Position numbers and translations under genes: made by a program. The notes below the pieces were generated by a model that was not told the origin of the DNA, made no database searches, and was given only the letters and a program-made list of their open reading frames with translations. 64,000 nt of DNA, taken from Microcoleus sp. FACHB-831. Its GTDB lineage: Bacteria > Cyanobacteriota > Cyanobacteriia > Cyanobacteriales > FACHB-T130. The first letter of the stretch is position 1. The number at the start of each line of letters is the position of its first letter. The stretch is from NCBI RefSeq assembly GCF_014695585.1, contig NZ_JACJON010000056.1, positions 1-64,000 of the forward strand, read 5' to 3'. Positions 9,901-17,606 of this stretch are shown here, piece by piece.

Positions 9901-10517
9901 AACCCGTTGAAACGATTCAACTGACGCTGACCGCAAGCAGTAAATATAAGCTGGGTAACAATGCGATCGCTAACCTGGCGATCGCTGACAACGATTTCAA
10001 CCCGATTAATGGCACCAATAAACCCGACAACATTACGGGCACCGACGCCAACGATCGTGTTAAAAGCGGTAACGGTGATGATGTTGTTAATGGGGGTGTC
10101 GGAGACGATGCCATCGAAGGTGAGAACGGAGATGACACCCTCAAGGGCGGTGTTGGTCGAGATACTCTCAATGGCGGTCGAGGCAACGACTTGCTTATTG
10201 GTGGTGCGGATCAAGACATCCTTATAGGGGGTCAAGGAAGTGATGTCTTCCGCTTTGAGTCTGTTGCAGATCTAGGCGACACGATTAGTGATTTCAGTGT
10301 AAATTCCGATCGCATTGATGTTTCGCAGCTTCTAAGCAGCGTTAACTACGGTGGCTGCAATCCTTTTGCTGATAATTATTTGAATTATAAGCAGTTGGAT
10401 GGCGGTAAAACGATTGTTTTGTTCGATCGAGACGGTGGCGAAAATAGCTTTGAATTTGAATCCTTAGCGACTCTCGAAGGTGTCACCGATATCAATAAAA
10501 ACGGTTTCATTATCTGA
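6921..10517 (+). CDS. RTX-type secreted ExeM/NucH-like endonuclease/phosphatase
   Basis: A 1198-aa extracellular protein of the endonuclease/exonuclease/phosphatase (EEP) family. Order: N-terminal beta-rich region typical of cyanobacterial exoproteins (1-215), Calx-beta 1 (about 222-335), an OB-fold-like segment (about 340-470), EEP domain (about 605-905), Calx-beta 2 (910-1030), and glycine-rich RTX nonapeptide repeats (GGxGxD; about 1033-1107) with a C-terminal secretion region. EEP catalytic motifs are complete: TFNVEN, VEEIQD, GNHFNSKGGD, AGDLNDF (about 828) and SDHDPS (about 898). There is no N-terminal signal peptide, and RTX repeats point to type I secretion with calcium-dependent folding outside the cell. 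No ABC/MFP secretion genes are nearby. Likely role: degradation of extracellular DNA or phosphate scavenging. It is followed by a strong hairpin at 10559-10609. Confidence 0.92.
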   Translation: MPAINLSSTSSSPYFQEFNTLANIGTTNSWADDSTISGWYSNRTTYRASSGTDNSGALYSFGSSSSTDRALGSVASGGTNTIYYGASFVNDTASTLSSLDISYNGEQWRNGGSTSTTPSVPQKLDFAYQVGATSLTSGTWTEFDALDFTSPIATATAGALDGNAAANRTALSATLSGLNLAPGQQVWLRWQDVNDAGNDHGLAIDDLSVSTGITPVPGSPILTIEAIDPTAREVSSGGSMETGTFRLTRSSGFNEALTVNYTVATGVGQATNGTDYTPALTGTVSFSVDRATVDIAIAPVDDSEIEGSETVTLTLVDGNNYDLGSSTTAAIVVEDNDVAITRIRDIQGTSHLSPLVGQTVTTTGIVTAKRSNGFYIQDAAPDANNATSEGIFVFTSSAPTVAVGDDVQVGGTVAEFRSGGANSTNLTVTQLTSPLISRLSSGNALPTATILGTGGRAIPNTVIEDDASGSVETTGTFDPANDGIDFYESLEGMLVQVNNATAVSPTSDFGEIWVLADNGAGATGVNSRGGITISQGDFNPERIQIDDTLISAEPTVNVGDKLGTVVGVIDYSFGNFELLNTTPLTATAGGLQREVTDLVGNSDQLTVATFNVENLDPSDGATKFNALAAAIVNNLKSPDIITVEEIQDNNGAVNDSIVDASVTFQTLINAIAAQGGPTYEFRQINPVDDRDGGEPGGNIRVGFLFNSSRVSFVDRPGGTSTSDTTVVNASGTPELSASPGRIDPTNSAFNSSRKPLVGEFVFNGQTVFVIGNHFNSKGGDQPLFGVSQPPLLSSEVQREQQATIVRDFVQNLLAVNPNANVVVAGDLNDFQFSDPVNILEGAGLTTLIEKLPYEEQYTYNFEGNAQALDHIMVSDNLVSQFAGFDVVHINSEFADQISDHDPSIARFNLPLPTISITASGNPAEAESIPGTFTLSRGTSTSGDLVVNFAVNGSASFGSDYSITGADFTNGTATILNGQSSVTVTLLPIDDAIAEPVETIQLTLTASSKYKLGNNAIANLAIADNDFNPINGTNKPDNITGTDANDRVKSGNGDDVVNGGVGDDAIEGENGDDTLKGGVGRDTLNGGRGNDLLIGGADQDILIGGQGSDVFRFESVADLGDTISDFSVNSDRIDVSQLLSSVNYGGCNPFADNYLNYKQLDGGKTIVLFDRDGGENSFEFESLATLEGVTDINKNGFII

Positions 10518-10558
10518 CCAGAAACTTGCTTTAAGTGAAATCTTGCAGCATTCTTATT

Positions 10559-10609
10559 TAGCCTAAAACCCCTCCCTCGTTTTCTAATTGAGTAAGGGGT
10601 TTTAGGCTA
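10559..10609 (+). terminator. Strong hairpin after the RTX nuclease
   Basis: A perfect 15-bp inverted repeat (TAGCCTAAAACCCCT and its complement, arms 10559-10573 and 10595-10609) with a 21-nt loop begins 42 bp after the nuclease stop. It is well placed as a factor-independent terminator, although the T-run after it is short (TTT). It overlaps the 3' end of the IS630 remnant, whose stop codon lies in the right arm. Confidence 0.7.
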
Positions 10610-11130
10610 TTTAGACACTTCTAAGAAACTTTTTATACCCCTACACACATAGGTTAGACATTGCTTAAAAGCGGCATCAACGCAATCGCAAAAGCTAGCA
10701 AATTCATCCCATCGTCGCCTCACCCAATTCTTCAAGGCATTAAGTCTGGAGAATAGGGAGGTAGATACCAAATCTCACATCCGGCTGAAACGATTTCATC
10801 AATGTTCTGGGAGCGGTGAAAACTCGCGTTATCGATAACAATCACATCCCCAGTTGTAATTGCGGCAGCAAGCATTCTGCCAACCACATCTTGAACAAGG
10901 CTCGGTTGCCAGAACCTAAAAAAGTCATGGGCGCGAACAAAGTTTCCTGCCTTGAGCGCCGCAATCAAACTCACTCTTTGGGTGCGTTTGCCGGATTTTC
11001 GCGCATGAAAACGCTGCCCTACCTTGCACTAACCGTAGGATAATCTTCCCGGTTATCGATGCCTGCTTCATCGACATATAGCAATCCTGTTTGAATTATA
11101 AATTTATGGTACTCTTGTACTAATTCAGTG
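10607..11130 (-). pseudogene. Broken IS630-family transposase
   Basis: Minus-strand translation pieces together an IS630 DDE transposase from several frames: LLYVDEAGIDNREDYP (first catalytic Asp), a frameshift, RFHARKSGKRTQRVSLIAAL, VIVIDNASFH (second Asp), WYLPPYSPDL (the motif before the third acidic residue), a second frame change with loss of residues, then LKNWVRRRWDEFASF and a stop at 10607-10609. At least two frameshifts and an internal deletion inactivate it. The N-terminal helix-turn-helix part is missing, and homology fades near 11130. Confidence 0.85.
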
Positions 11131-11235
11131 CTGTTCTGAAACTATGGACACATCATGCTCCAATAAATTATTTGCAAAAATTTTATTTTGTAGAAGCAGA
11201 AGGCAGCGGGTGCAACCCTTCTTATCTTGAAACAA

Positions 11236-11419
11236 TGGATTACGGCGATCGCGCTATAAATCGAGCTAAAGAAAACCAATACATTCAAGAAGAAGGCTTA
11301 GCCAAGAACTCGCCGTCGAATTTTGCCTCAAATGGGGTAAAGATAAAGTTACTCAAGTATACTTAACTGATGCCTATTATGCTTTTTCAACTAAAAAAAT
11401 AGACAATGGAGAAGGCTGA
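11236..11419 (+). pseudogene. Tail fragment of a multidomain Ser/Thr kinase-ATPase-type sensor protein
   Basis: Frame one reads DYGDRAINRAKENQYIQEEG. After a 1-nt shift near 11300, a second frame reads ELAVEFCLKWGKDKVTQVYL and then TDAYYAFSTK to a TGA at 11417-11419. This is the helical repeat sequence that, in cyanobacteria, sits between the AAA-ATPase and GAF/kinase parts of very large Ser/Thr-kinase/ATPase/sensor proteins (family knowledge). Only this piece remains, frameshifted, so it is a relic. It may mark a lost signalling gene upstream of the kinase at 11658. Confidence 0.65.
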
Positions 11420-11657
11420 TATTGTTGCTGTATATTTGGTCACTTTAGGTGTTTAGAAGTATAATATTGAACATTTGGGCAAGTCTTCAAATCCTTAGAT
11501 AGTAAAATGGTATTAAATCAAATTATTAAAAGGCGCTTGGCGTTTCCAAGGAAGGATACAGCAATTAAAATTGAAAAAAGGCATATTCTCCTGGTTACTT
11601 GCCAAAGAGTTGAAAAAAAGAAGTAGCTGTAATTATTAAATATGGCATAACAATAAT

Positions 11658-14600
11658 ATGAAAAAGCCTGTAATCATTTGTGTGGACGATGAATCAACAA
11701 TAGTTGAAAGCCTGGAAATTCAGCTAAAAAAATATTGCACTAATGAATACCTCATTGAAACTGCCAGTGATGGCGAAGAAGCTTTAGAACTAATTGAAGA
11801 ATTGCTAGCCGATGAATATGAAATTTCGCTAGTAATTGCTGATTGTATTATGCCCAAAATGCAAGGTGATGAATTATTAATTCGTATCCATGCACTTACG
11901 CCTGAAACATTCAAAGTTATGCTAACAGGGCAAGCTAATATTGAAGCCGTAGTAAATGCAATTAATGGGGCAAATTTATATCGTTACCTCACTAAACCTT
12001 GGCAGGATGAGGATCTAAAGTTGACAGTCCAAGAAGCACTACGCAGTTATTTTCAGGATAAACAGCTTGCGGAACAAAATGCAAAATTAGCAGAATACAA
12101 TCAAAACTTAGAACAAGTAGTTAAAATTCGTACTGAGGAATTAGAAGAAAAAAATAGACAGGTTATTGCGAGTGAAAAAAAGTATCGAGATCTAGTTGAA
12201 ACATCGCAGGACACAATTTGGTCGGTAGATGCCCTTGGGCGTTACACATTCGTCAATCAGGCTGTTAAGCAGATGTACGGCTACGAACCTGTTGAAATGC
12301 TGGGGCGGCGTTTTGCAGATTTCATGACGCCGGAACAATATGCTAAAGATTTAGAGGTTTTCCAACAGATTCTGGAAGGAGAACCGTTATTCCAGTATGA
12401 GACAACCCATGTAGCTAAAGATGGCAGACGGATTCATCTGCTATTTAATGCGATCGCCTTGCGAGATGACGAGGGAAATATCATTGGCACAACTGGTACA
12501 GCCTCAGATATTACCAAGCGCAAACAGACACAAGAAGCGCTTTTGGCGAGTGAAAAAAAGTATCGTGCCTTAGTAGAAGCCTCCCAGGACATAATCTGGT
12601 CGGTCGATGCCCTTGGGCGTTATACATTTGTCAACCAGGCTGTTAAACAGATTTACGGCTACGAACCCGAAGAAATGCTTGGTCGGCAGTTTGCAGAGTT
12701 CGAGCCACCCGAACAAATTATCCGAGATTTAGAGACATTCAAGCGTCTTCTAGAGGGAGAATCTGTAGTCCAGTATGAAAGTACGCAACTCGCAAAAGAT
12801 GGCCGACAAATTTATCTGATGTTTAATGCGATCGCGCTGCGGGACGACAAGGGAAATGTCATTGGAACAACTGGCACAGCCTCAGATATTACCAAACGCA
12901 AGCAAACAGAAGAGGCGTTGCGCGAAAGAGAGTCGATGTTGAGCCAAATTACTAACACAATGCCGGGTGCAGTTTATCAATTTATGCTAACTGCCCAAGG
13001 CCAAAAAAAGTATCCCTTTATCAGCGAAGGCGCTTACGAACTCCTGGGATATACCGCAGAACAGTTAATGCAAGATTATGCATTGCAGTGGAACCAAATT
13101 CTTCTAGAAGACCGCGAGAGGTTGGAGGAATCAGTTAATACTTCTGCCCAGCAACATCAGCCCTGGTTTGAAGAATTTCGCATCAATCACACCAACGGGC
13201 AAGTCCGGTGGATTCAAGGTCACTCCTTGCCAGGAGAACCGCTACCGGATGGTACTCTAATTTGGACGGGTACTCTAATCGACATTACAGATCGCAAGCA
13301 AAGGGAAGAAGCACTGCGATTAATTGTCGAGGGGACAGCATCAAAAACTGGCGATGAATTCTTTCGCTCCTGCGTTCGTTATCTAGCTAAGTTATTACAT
13401 ATTCGCTACGCACTGGTTACGGAGTGGGCAGATCTAGCCAAAACCAAACTGCGTACTCTGGCATTTTGGACAGGCGATGACTTCGGTGAAAACTTCGAGT
13501 ACTACATAGCTAACACTCCGTGTCGCAATGTTATCGAAGGGACGACGTGCTACTACCCACAAAGCGTACAAACCCTCTTTCCTAGCTATGGAAATTTAGT
13601 AACGCTGGGCGCACAAAGCTACATAGGCATCCCGTTGATTAACACTTCCGGGAACATATTAGGCCATTTGGCGGTGATGGACATCAAGCCAATAGTCAAC
13701 GCTTCATCCAGTGGAGGCATCCCCTCAGAACACCTCTACATTTTAAAAATTTTCGCAGCGAGAACAGCAGCCGAACTAGAGCGCAAATTGGCAGAAGATG
13801 CCCTCAAACGAACTGCTTTTGCCGCTGATGCTGCCAACCGCGCCAAAACCGAATTTCTCTCCAGGATGAGCCACGAACTGCGTACCCCCCTCAACGCTAT
13901 CCTCGGCTTTACCCAGGTGATGAACCGCAATCCATCCCTCCCTACTGAAGCGCATGAACAATTGGGAATCATCAGTCGCAGTGGCGAGCATTTACTCGAA
14001 TTGATCAACGACATTTTGCAAATGGCGAAAATTGATTCAGGCAAGGTAACGCTGAATGAAACTAGCTTTGACCTTTATTATATGCTTGAAGCTTTCAAAG
14101 AGATGTTTCAACTCAAAGCCAAAATTAAGGGCATCAAGCTAATTTTTGATAAAACACCAGATGTTCCACAATATGTGCAGACAGATGAAAGTAAGTTACG
14201 TCAAATCTTAATTAACCTCTTGGAAAATGCCATCAAATTTACAGAAGCAGGCGAGGTAACTTTGCGGTTGAGAGTTGAGCAGGGGAGCGATCGCGCCCCT
14301 CTGCGGTTGTTATTTCAAGTAGAAGACACTGGGTCTGGCATTGCTCCTGAAGAAATGCACCTTTTATTTAAACCCTTTGAACAAACTGAAACGGGTCGAA
14401 AATCTCAGCAAGGAACCGGGTTGGGATTACCCCTCAGTCAACAATTTGTACAACTTATGGGAGGAGATATTACCGTTAGCAGTACTTTGGGGAAAGGAAC
14501 AATTTTTCAATTTTATGTCCCGCTTTGTCTGGCTCAGTCGCACGAAGTTAGCACACCCCAGGAAACGCGACGAGTTATTGGTTTAGCACCTGACCAGCCC

Positions 14601-15308
14601 AAATATCGCATCCTTATCGTTGATAATGTCCAATCGAGTTGCCTGCTGCTGGTTAAAATGCTGACATCGGTAGGATTTGATGTGCGCGAGGCTAGCAATG
14701 GTGTAGAAGCAATTGCTTTATGGGAGAGCTACTCACCCCACCTAATTTTCATTGATATGGTGATGCCCGTAATGGACGGGTATGAAGCCACTTGCCAGAT
14801 TAAGGCGAGGGAGCAGGCGAGTAGGGGAGCAGGCGAACAGGGGAGTTTATCACTCCAAAATCAAAAATCTAAAACCGAGAATCAAAAAACTGTGATTATT
14901 GCCCTGACTGCAAACGCCTTTGAGGAAGAAAGAGCCGTTATTATGTCGGCAGGCTGCGACGATTTTGCGAGCGAGCCTTTGCAAGAGGAGACTATTTTTT
15001 CAAAAATAGCTCAACACCTGGAGGTGCGCTATATCTATGAAGAACCGCCAGCCATAAATTTGGAGGTCAAACCACAGGATGAGGAAAGTCGGAGCGATCG
15101 CTCTGTTGAGGTTTACTTGTCTCAAATGCCTGACGAGTGGGTGACACAACTATATCAAGCGGCTGCTGTAGGCTCAGATTGTCAGATTCTTCAGCTAATT
15201 GAACAAATCCCGTCTACCCATGCTCCTTTGCGTCATACCTTGATAGATTGGGTGAATGACTTTCTTTTTGAGCGAGTCATAGATTTAATTAAACAAGTTA
15301 AAGAATAG
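11658..15308 (+). CDS. Hybrid sensor histidine kinase (REC-PAS-PAS-PAS-GAF-HisKA-HATPase-REC) with a damaged C-terminal receiver
   Basis: A 1216-aa cytosolic kinase. Domains: intact N-terminal receiver 3-120 (IADCIMPKMQG), coiled coil 125-168, tandem PAS copies about 172-297 and 298-423 (a recent 378-nt duplication), a third PAS 424-550, GAF 560-700, HisKA (H739 in [10 protein letters not shown]), HATPase about 840-960, receiver 983-1115 and the tail shared with neighbouring kinases. The last receiver keeps the acceptor D1033, but the acidic pair reads D989-N990 and the invariant lysine of the KP motif is E1106, so phosphorylation is doubtful. A low-complexity insert sits just before receiver strand 4 (around 1050-1075). 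The adenylate cyclase follows 65 bp downstream on the same strand and may be co-transcribed. Confidence 0.93.
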   Translation: MKKPVIICVDDESTIVESLEIQLKKYCTNEYLIETASDGEEALELIEELLADEYEISLVIADCIMPKMQGDELLIRIHALTPETFKVMLTGQANIEAVVNAINGANLYRYLTKPWQDEDLKLTVQEALRSYFQDKQLAEQNAKLAEYNQNLEQVVKIRTEELEEKNRQVIASEKKYRDLVETSQDTIWSVDALGRYTFVNQAVKQMYGYEPVEMLGRRFADFMTPEQYAKDLEVFQQILEGEPLFQYETTHVAKDGRRIHLLFNAIALRDDEGNIIGTTGTASDITKRKQTQEALLASEKKYRALVEASQDIIWSVDALGRYTFVNQAVKQIYGYEPEEMLGRQFAEFEPPEQIIRDLETFKRLLEGESVVQYESTQLAKDGRQIYLMFNAIALRDDKGNVIGTTGTASDITKRKQTEEALRERESMLSQITNTMPGAVYQFMLTAQGQKKYPFISEGAYELLGYTAEQLMQDYALQWNQILLEDRERLEESVNTSAQQHQPWFEEFRINHTNGQVRWIQGHSLPGEPLPDGTLIWTGTLIDITDRKQREEALRLIVEGTASKTGDEFFRSCVRYLAKLLHIRYALVTEWADLAKTKLRTLAFWTGDDFGENFEYYIANTPCRNVIEGTTCYYPQSVQTLFPSYGNLVTLGAQSYIGIPLINTSGNILGHLAVMDIKPIVNASSSGGIPSEHLYILKIFAARTAAELERKLAEDALKRTAFAADAANRAKTEFLSRMSHELRTPLNAILGFTQVMNRNPSLPTEAHEQLGIISRSGEHLLELINDILQMAKIDSGKVTLNETSFDLYYMLEAFKEMFQLKAKIKGIKLIFDKTPDVPQYVQTDESKLRQILINLLENAIKFTEAGEVTLRLRVEQGSDRAPLRLLFQVEDTGSGIAPEEMHLLFKPFEQTETGRKSQQGTGLGLPLSQQFVQLMGGDITVSSTLGKGTIFQFYVPLCLAQSHEVSTPQETRRVIGLAPDQPKYRILIVDNVQSSCLLLVKMLTSVGFDVREASNGVEAIALWESYSPHLIFIDMVMPVMDGYEATCQIKAREQASRGAGEQGSLSLQNQKSKTENQKTVIIALTANAFEEERAVIMSAGCDDFASEPLQEETIFSKIAQHLEVRYIYEEPPAINLEVKPQDEESRSDRSVEVYLSQMPDEWVTQLYQAAAVGSDCQILQLIEQIPSTHAPLRHTLIDWVNDFLFERVIDLIKQVKE
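12171..12926 (+). repeat. Tandem 378-nt duplication of a PAS-coding unit
   Basis: Two copies start at 12171 and 12549 (period 378 nt, 126 codons). Both begin with the same AGTGAAAAAAAGTATCG string and encode near-identical PAS/PAC domains with shared blocks IWSVDALGRYTFVNQAVKQ and GTTGTASDITKRKQT. They diverge most in the middle (FMTPEQYAKDLEVF against FEPPEQIIRDLETF), which includes the ligand-facing part of PAS folds. Confidence 0.9.
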
Positions 15309-15373
15309 ATAAAAGGGGAGAGGAAATTTTCATAATTTCTAATTCCCAATCATCCCCATCTCCAAAAGAGAGA

Positions 15374-17452
15374 ATGATTAACAATCAAACTAACCCGAGC
15401 AAACGGGAAATTCTAGTTGTTGATGATACACCCGACAACGTGCGCCTTTTATCAACAATGTTGACCGAGCAGGGGTACAACGTTCGGAAGGCTCTTTCGG
15501 GGCAGATGGCATTGATGTCAGTGCAGACAGTGCTGCCAGATCTGATTTTGCTAGATATTAATATGGCGGGTCTGAATGGCTATGAAGTTTGTACTCAGTT
15601 AAAAGCAGATGCACAAACTCGTGACGTTCCGGTGATTTTTATCAGCGCTCTGGATGATGTATGGGATAAGGTAAAAGCTTTTAGTGTTGGTGGCGTAGAT
15701 TACATTACCAAGCCTTTTCAGAGAGAAGAAGTTATAGCTCGTGTTGAGAATCAATTAAGGCTTCGTTCGCTCGCCTTACAGCTCCGAGAGCAAAATGAAA
15801 GGCTACAACAAGAAATTGGCGATCGCATTAAAGCTGAAGAATCGATGCGGTTGTTAGTCGAGCGAGAAAAATTGCTGAGTCAAATCTCTCAAAGAATTAG
15901 ACAATCGCTTGATTTAGAAGAAATTCTCAGCCGAACAGTGTGCGAAGTGCGACAATTTCTCCAAACCGATCGGGTGGTAATTTATCAGCTTAAACCGGAC
16001 GGGAGTGGAGCGATCGCGCAAGAATCTGTTTCTAAAGAGGAGCTATCAGTTATAAATAGAACGGTCTACGACCCCTGTTTTAACAAAAGTTACATTGAAA
16101 AGTATATTAAAGGTCACATTCTAACGGTTGAAGATATTTATACAGCAGGGATTACGCCATGCCACGTCGAATTTTTAGCTCAATTTCAAGTCCGCGCTAA
16201 CTTAGTTGTTCCTATCTTGCAAACCGCGCCGGAACGATTAAGTGTGAACGCTGAAGATGCAGTAATCGATGCAAATACAGAACTGCAAAATTGCAGTTTG
16301 TACGGTTTACTTATCGCTCACCACTGTAGCGCAGCGCGACACTGGCAGCCAGAGGAAATAGATCTCCTTAAAGAATTATCAACGCAAATAGGAATTGCTG
16401 TACAGCAAGGAGAACTTTATCAACAGCTATATCAGGCTGAACAACGATATCACAGCATTGTAGAAAACGCGATCGCGGGTATTTTTCAATCCACACCAGA
16501 GGGAAAATACCTCAGCGCTAATCCCGCTCTGGCAAATTTATATGGTTACAACTCACCCGAAGAACTACTATCAAGTTTGCAAAACATCTGGGAGCAACTT
16601 TATGTAGACCCTAACCGCCACCGCGAGTTTATAGAGGCGATGGAAGCTGACAATGCTGTTGTTGGATTTGAGTCTCAAGTCTATCGTAAAGACGGCAGTA
16701 TTATCTGGATTTTGGAAAATACCCGTGCTGTACGTGATTCAAAGGGAGCGCTGCTGTACTACGAAGGTACGGTTTCTGACATTACCGAGCGCAAGCTAAT
16801 CGCAGAAGCACTGCGCTTGCAACAGGAACAAAGCGAAAACTTACTTCTAAATATATTACCAAGCTCTATTGCCGAGCGATTGAAACAAAAGCAAAGTATC
16901 ATTGCTGACAACTTTGAGGCTGTTAGCGTGATGTTTGCTGACATCGTTGGCTTTACCGAGATGTCCTCGCGAAAATCTCCCGCCGAGCTAGTTCAAATTC
17001 TAAATGTTATTTTCTCAAAATTTGACCAGCTTGCCGAACAGTATGGATTGGAGAAAATAAAGACAATTGGTGATGCATATATGGTGGTGGGGGGTTTGCC
17101 AACACCACGAACAGATCATGCCGAAGCGATCGCTCTAATGGCACTTGACATACAAGCAGAAATTAAAAGGCTAAATATTTTAACAGGTGAAGCTTTTAAT
17201 CTCAGGATTGGTATCCACTCAGGTCCAGTTGTTGCAGGTGTAATTGGCATCAAAAAGTTCATCTACGATTTGTGGGGAGATACAGTTAATATTGCTAGTC
17301 GTATGGAATCTCAGGGGATAATTGGCGAAATTCAAGTAACAGCGACAACTTATGATTTATTGCAGGATAAGTATGAATTTGCGAAACGAGGCGTTATTCC
17401 TATTAAAGGTAGAGGAAGAATGACTACCTATCTGCTTTTAGAGAAAAAATGA
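15374..17452 (+). CDS. Adenylate cyclase with receiver and DXCF cyanobacteriochrome-type GAF (REC-GAF-PAS-CYC)
   Basis: A 692-aa protein predicted to make cAMP from ATP. Order: receiver 12-128 (D61), GAF about 165-360, PAS about 367-480, class III cyclase about 510-685. The GAF has both cysteines of DXCF cyanobacteriochromes: D233-P-C235-F236 and C263-H264 in the block DIYTAGITPCHVEFLAQFQV. The cyclase has metal aspartates D523 (FADIVGF) and D567 (IGDAYM), adenine-selecting K563 and D632 (YDLWG), and the transition-state pair N639/R643. All catalytic positions point to an active adenylate, not guanylate, cyclase. It lies 65 bp after the hybrid kinase, which could phosphorylate its receiver (inference). 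Light control is inferred from motifs. A loop insert of about 25 residues follows the bilin-Cys strand. Confidence 0.93.
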   Translation: MINNQTNPSKREILVVDDTPDNVRLLSTMLTEQGYNVRKALSGQMALMSVQTVLPDLILLDINMAGLNGYEVCTQLKADAQTRDVPVIFISALDDVWDKVKAFSVGGVDYITKPFQREEVIARVENQLRLRSLALQLREQNERLQQEIGDRIKAEESMRLLVEREKLLSQISQRIRQSLDLEEILSRTVCEVRQFLQTDRVVIYQLKPDGSGAIAQESVSKEELSVINRTVYDPCFNKSYIEKYIKGHILTVEDIYTAGITPCHVEFLAQFQVRANLVVPILQTAPERLSVNAEDAVIDANTELQNCSLYGLLIAHHCSAARHWQPEEIDLLKELSTQIGIAVQQGELYQQLYQAEQRYHSIVENAIAGIFQSTPEGKYLSANPALANLYGYNSPEELLSSLQNIWEQLYVDPNRHREFIEAMEADNAVVGFESQVYRKDGSIIWILENTRAVRDSKGALLYYEGTVSDITERKLIAEALRLQQEQSENLLLNILPSSIAERLKQKQSIIADNFEAVSVMFADIVGFTEMSSRKSPAELVQILNVIFSKFDQLAEQYGLEKIKTIGDAYMVVGGLPTPRTDHAEAIALMALDIQAEIKRLNILTGEAFNLRIGIHSGPVVAGVIGIKKFIYDLWGDTVNIASRMESQGIIGEIQVTATTYDLLQDKYEFAKRGVIPIKGRGRMTTYLLLEKK

Positions 17453-17606
17453 GTTAGTATTGCAAATAATTCTAGAGTTTTTATCTAGTTTTAATCTTTA
17501 TTTTGGTAAAATTATTGTAGCTAATTTAAATTGGATTAATTTTGTAATTTTAAGGAAAAAATTTATTTCTTATTTAAATTTTTATAGAATTTATGCTATC
17601 AAATAA

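Noticed and set aside
9873-10235. 120-codon minus-strand frame opposite the RTX repeats
   Set aside because: RTX repeat DNA produces long antisense frames as a by-product; the encoded protein is simply the complement of Gly/Asp repeats.
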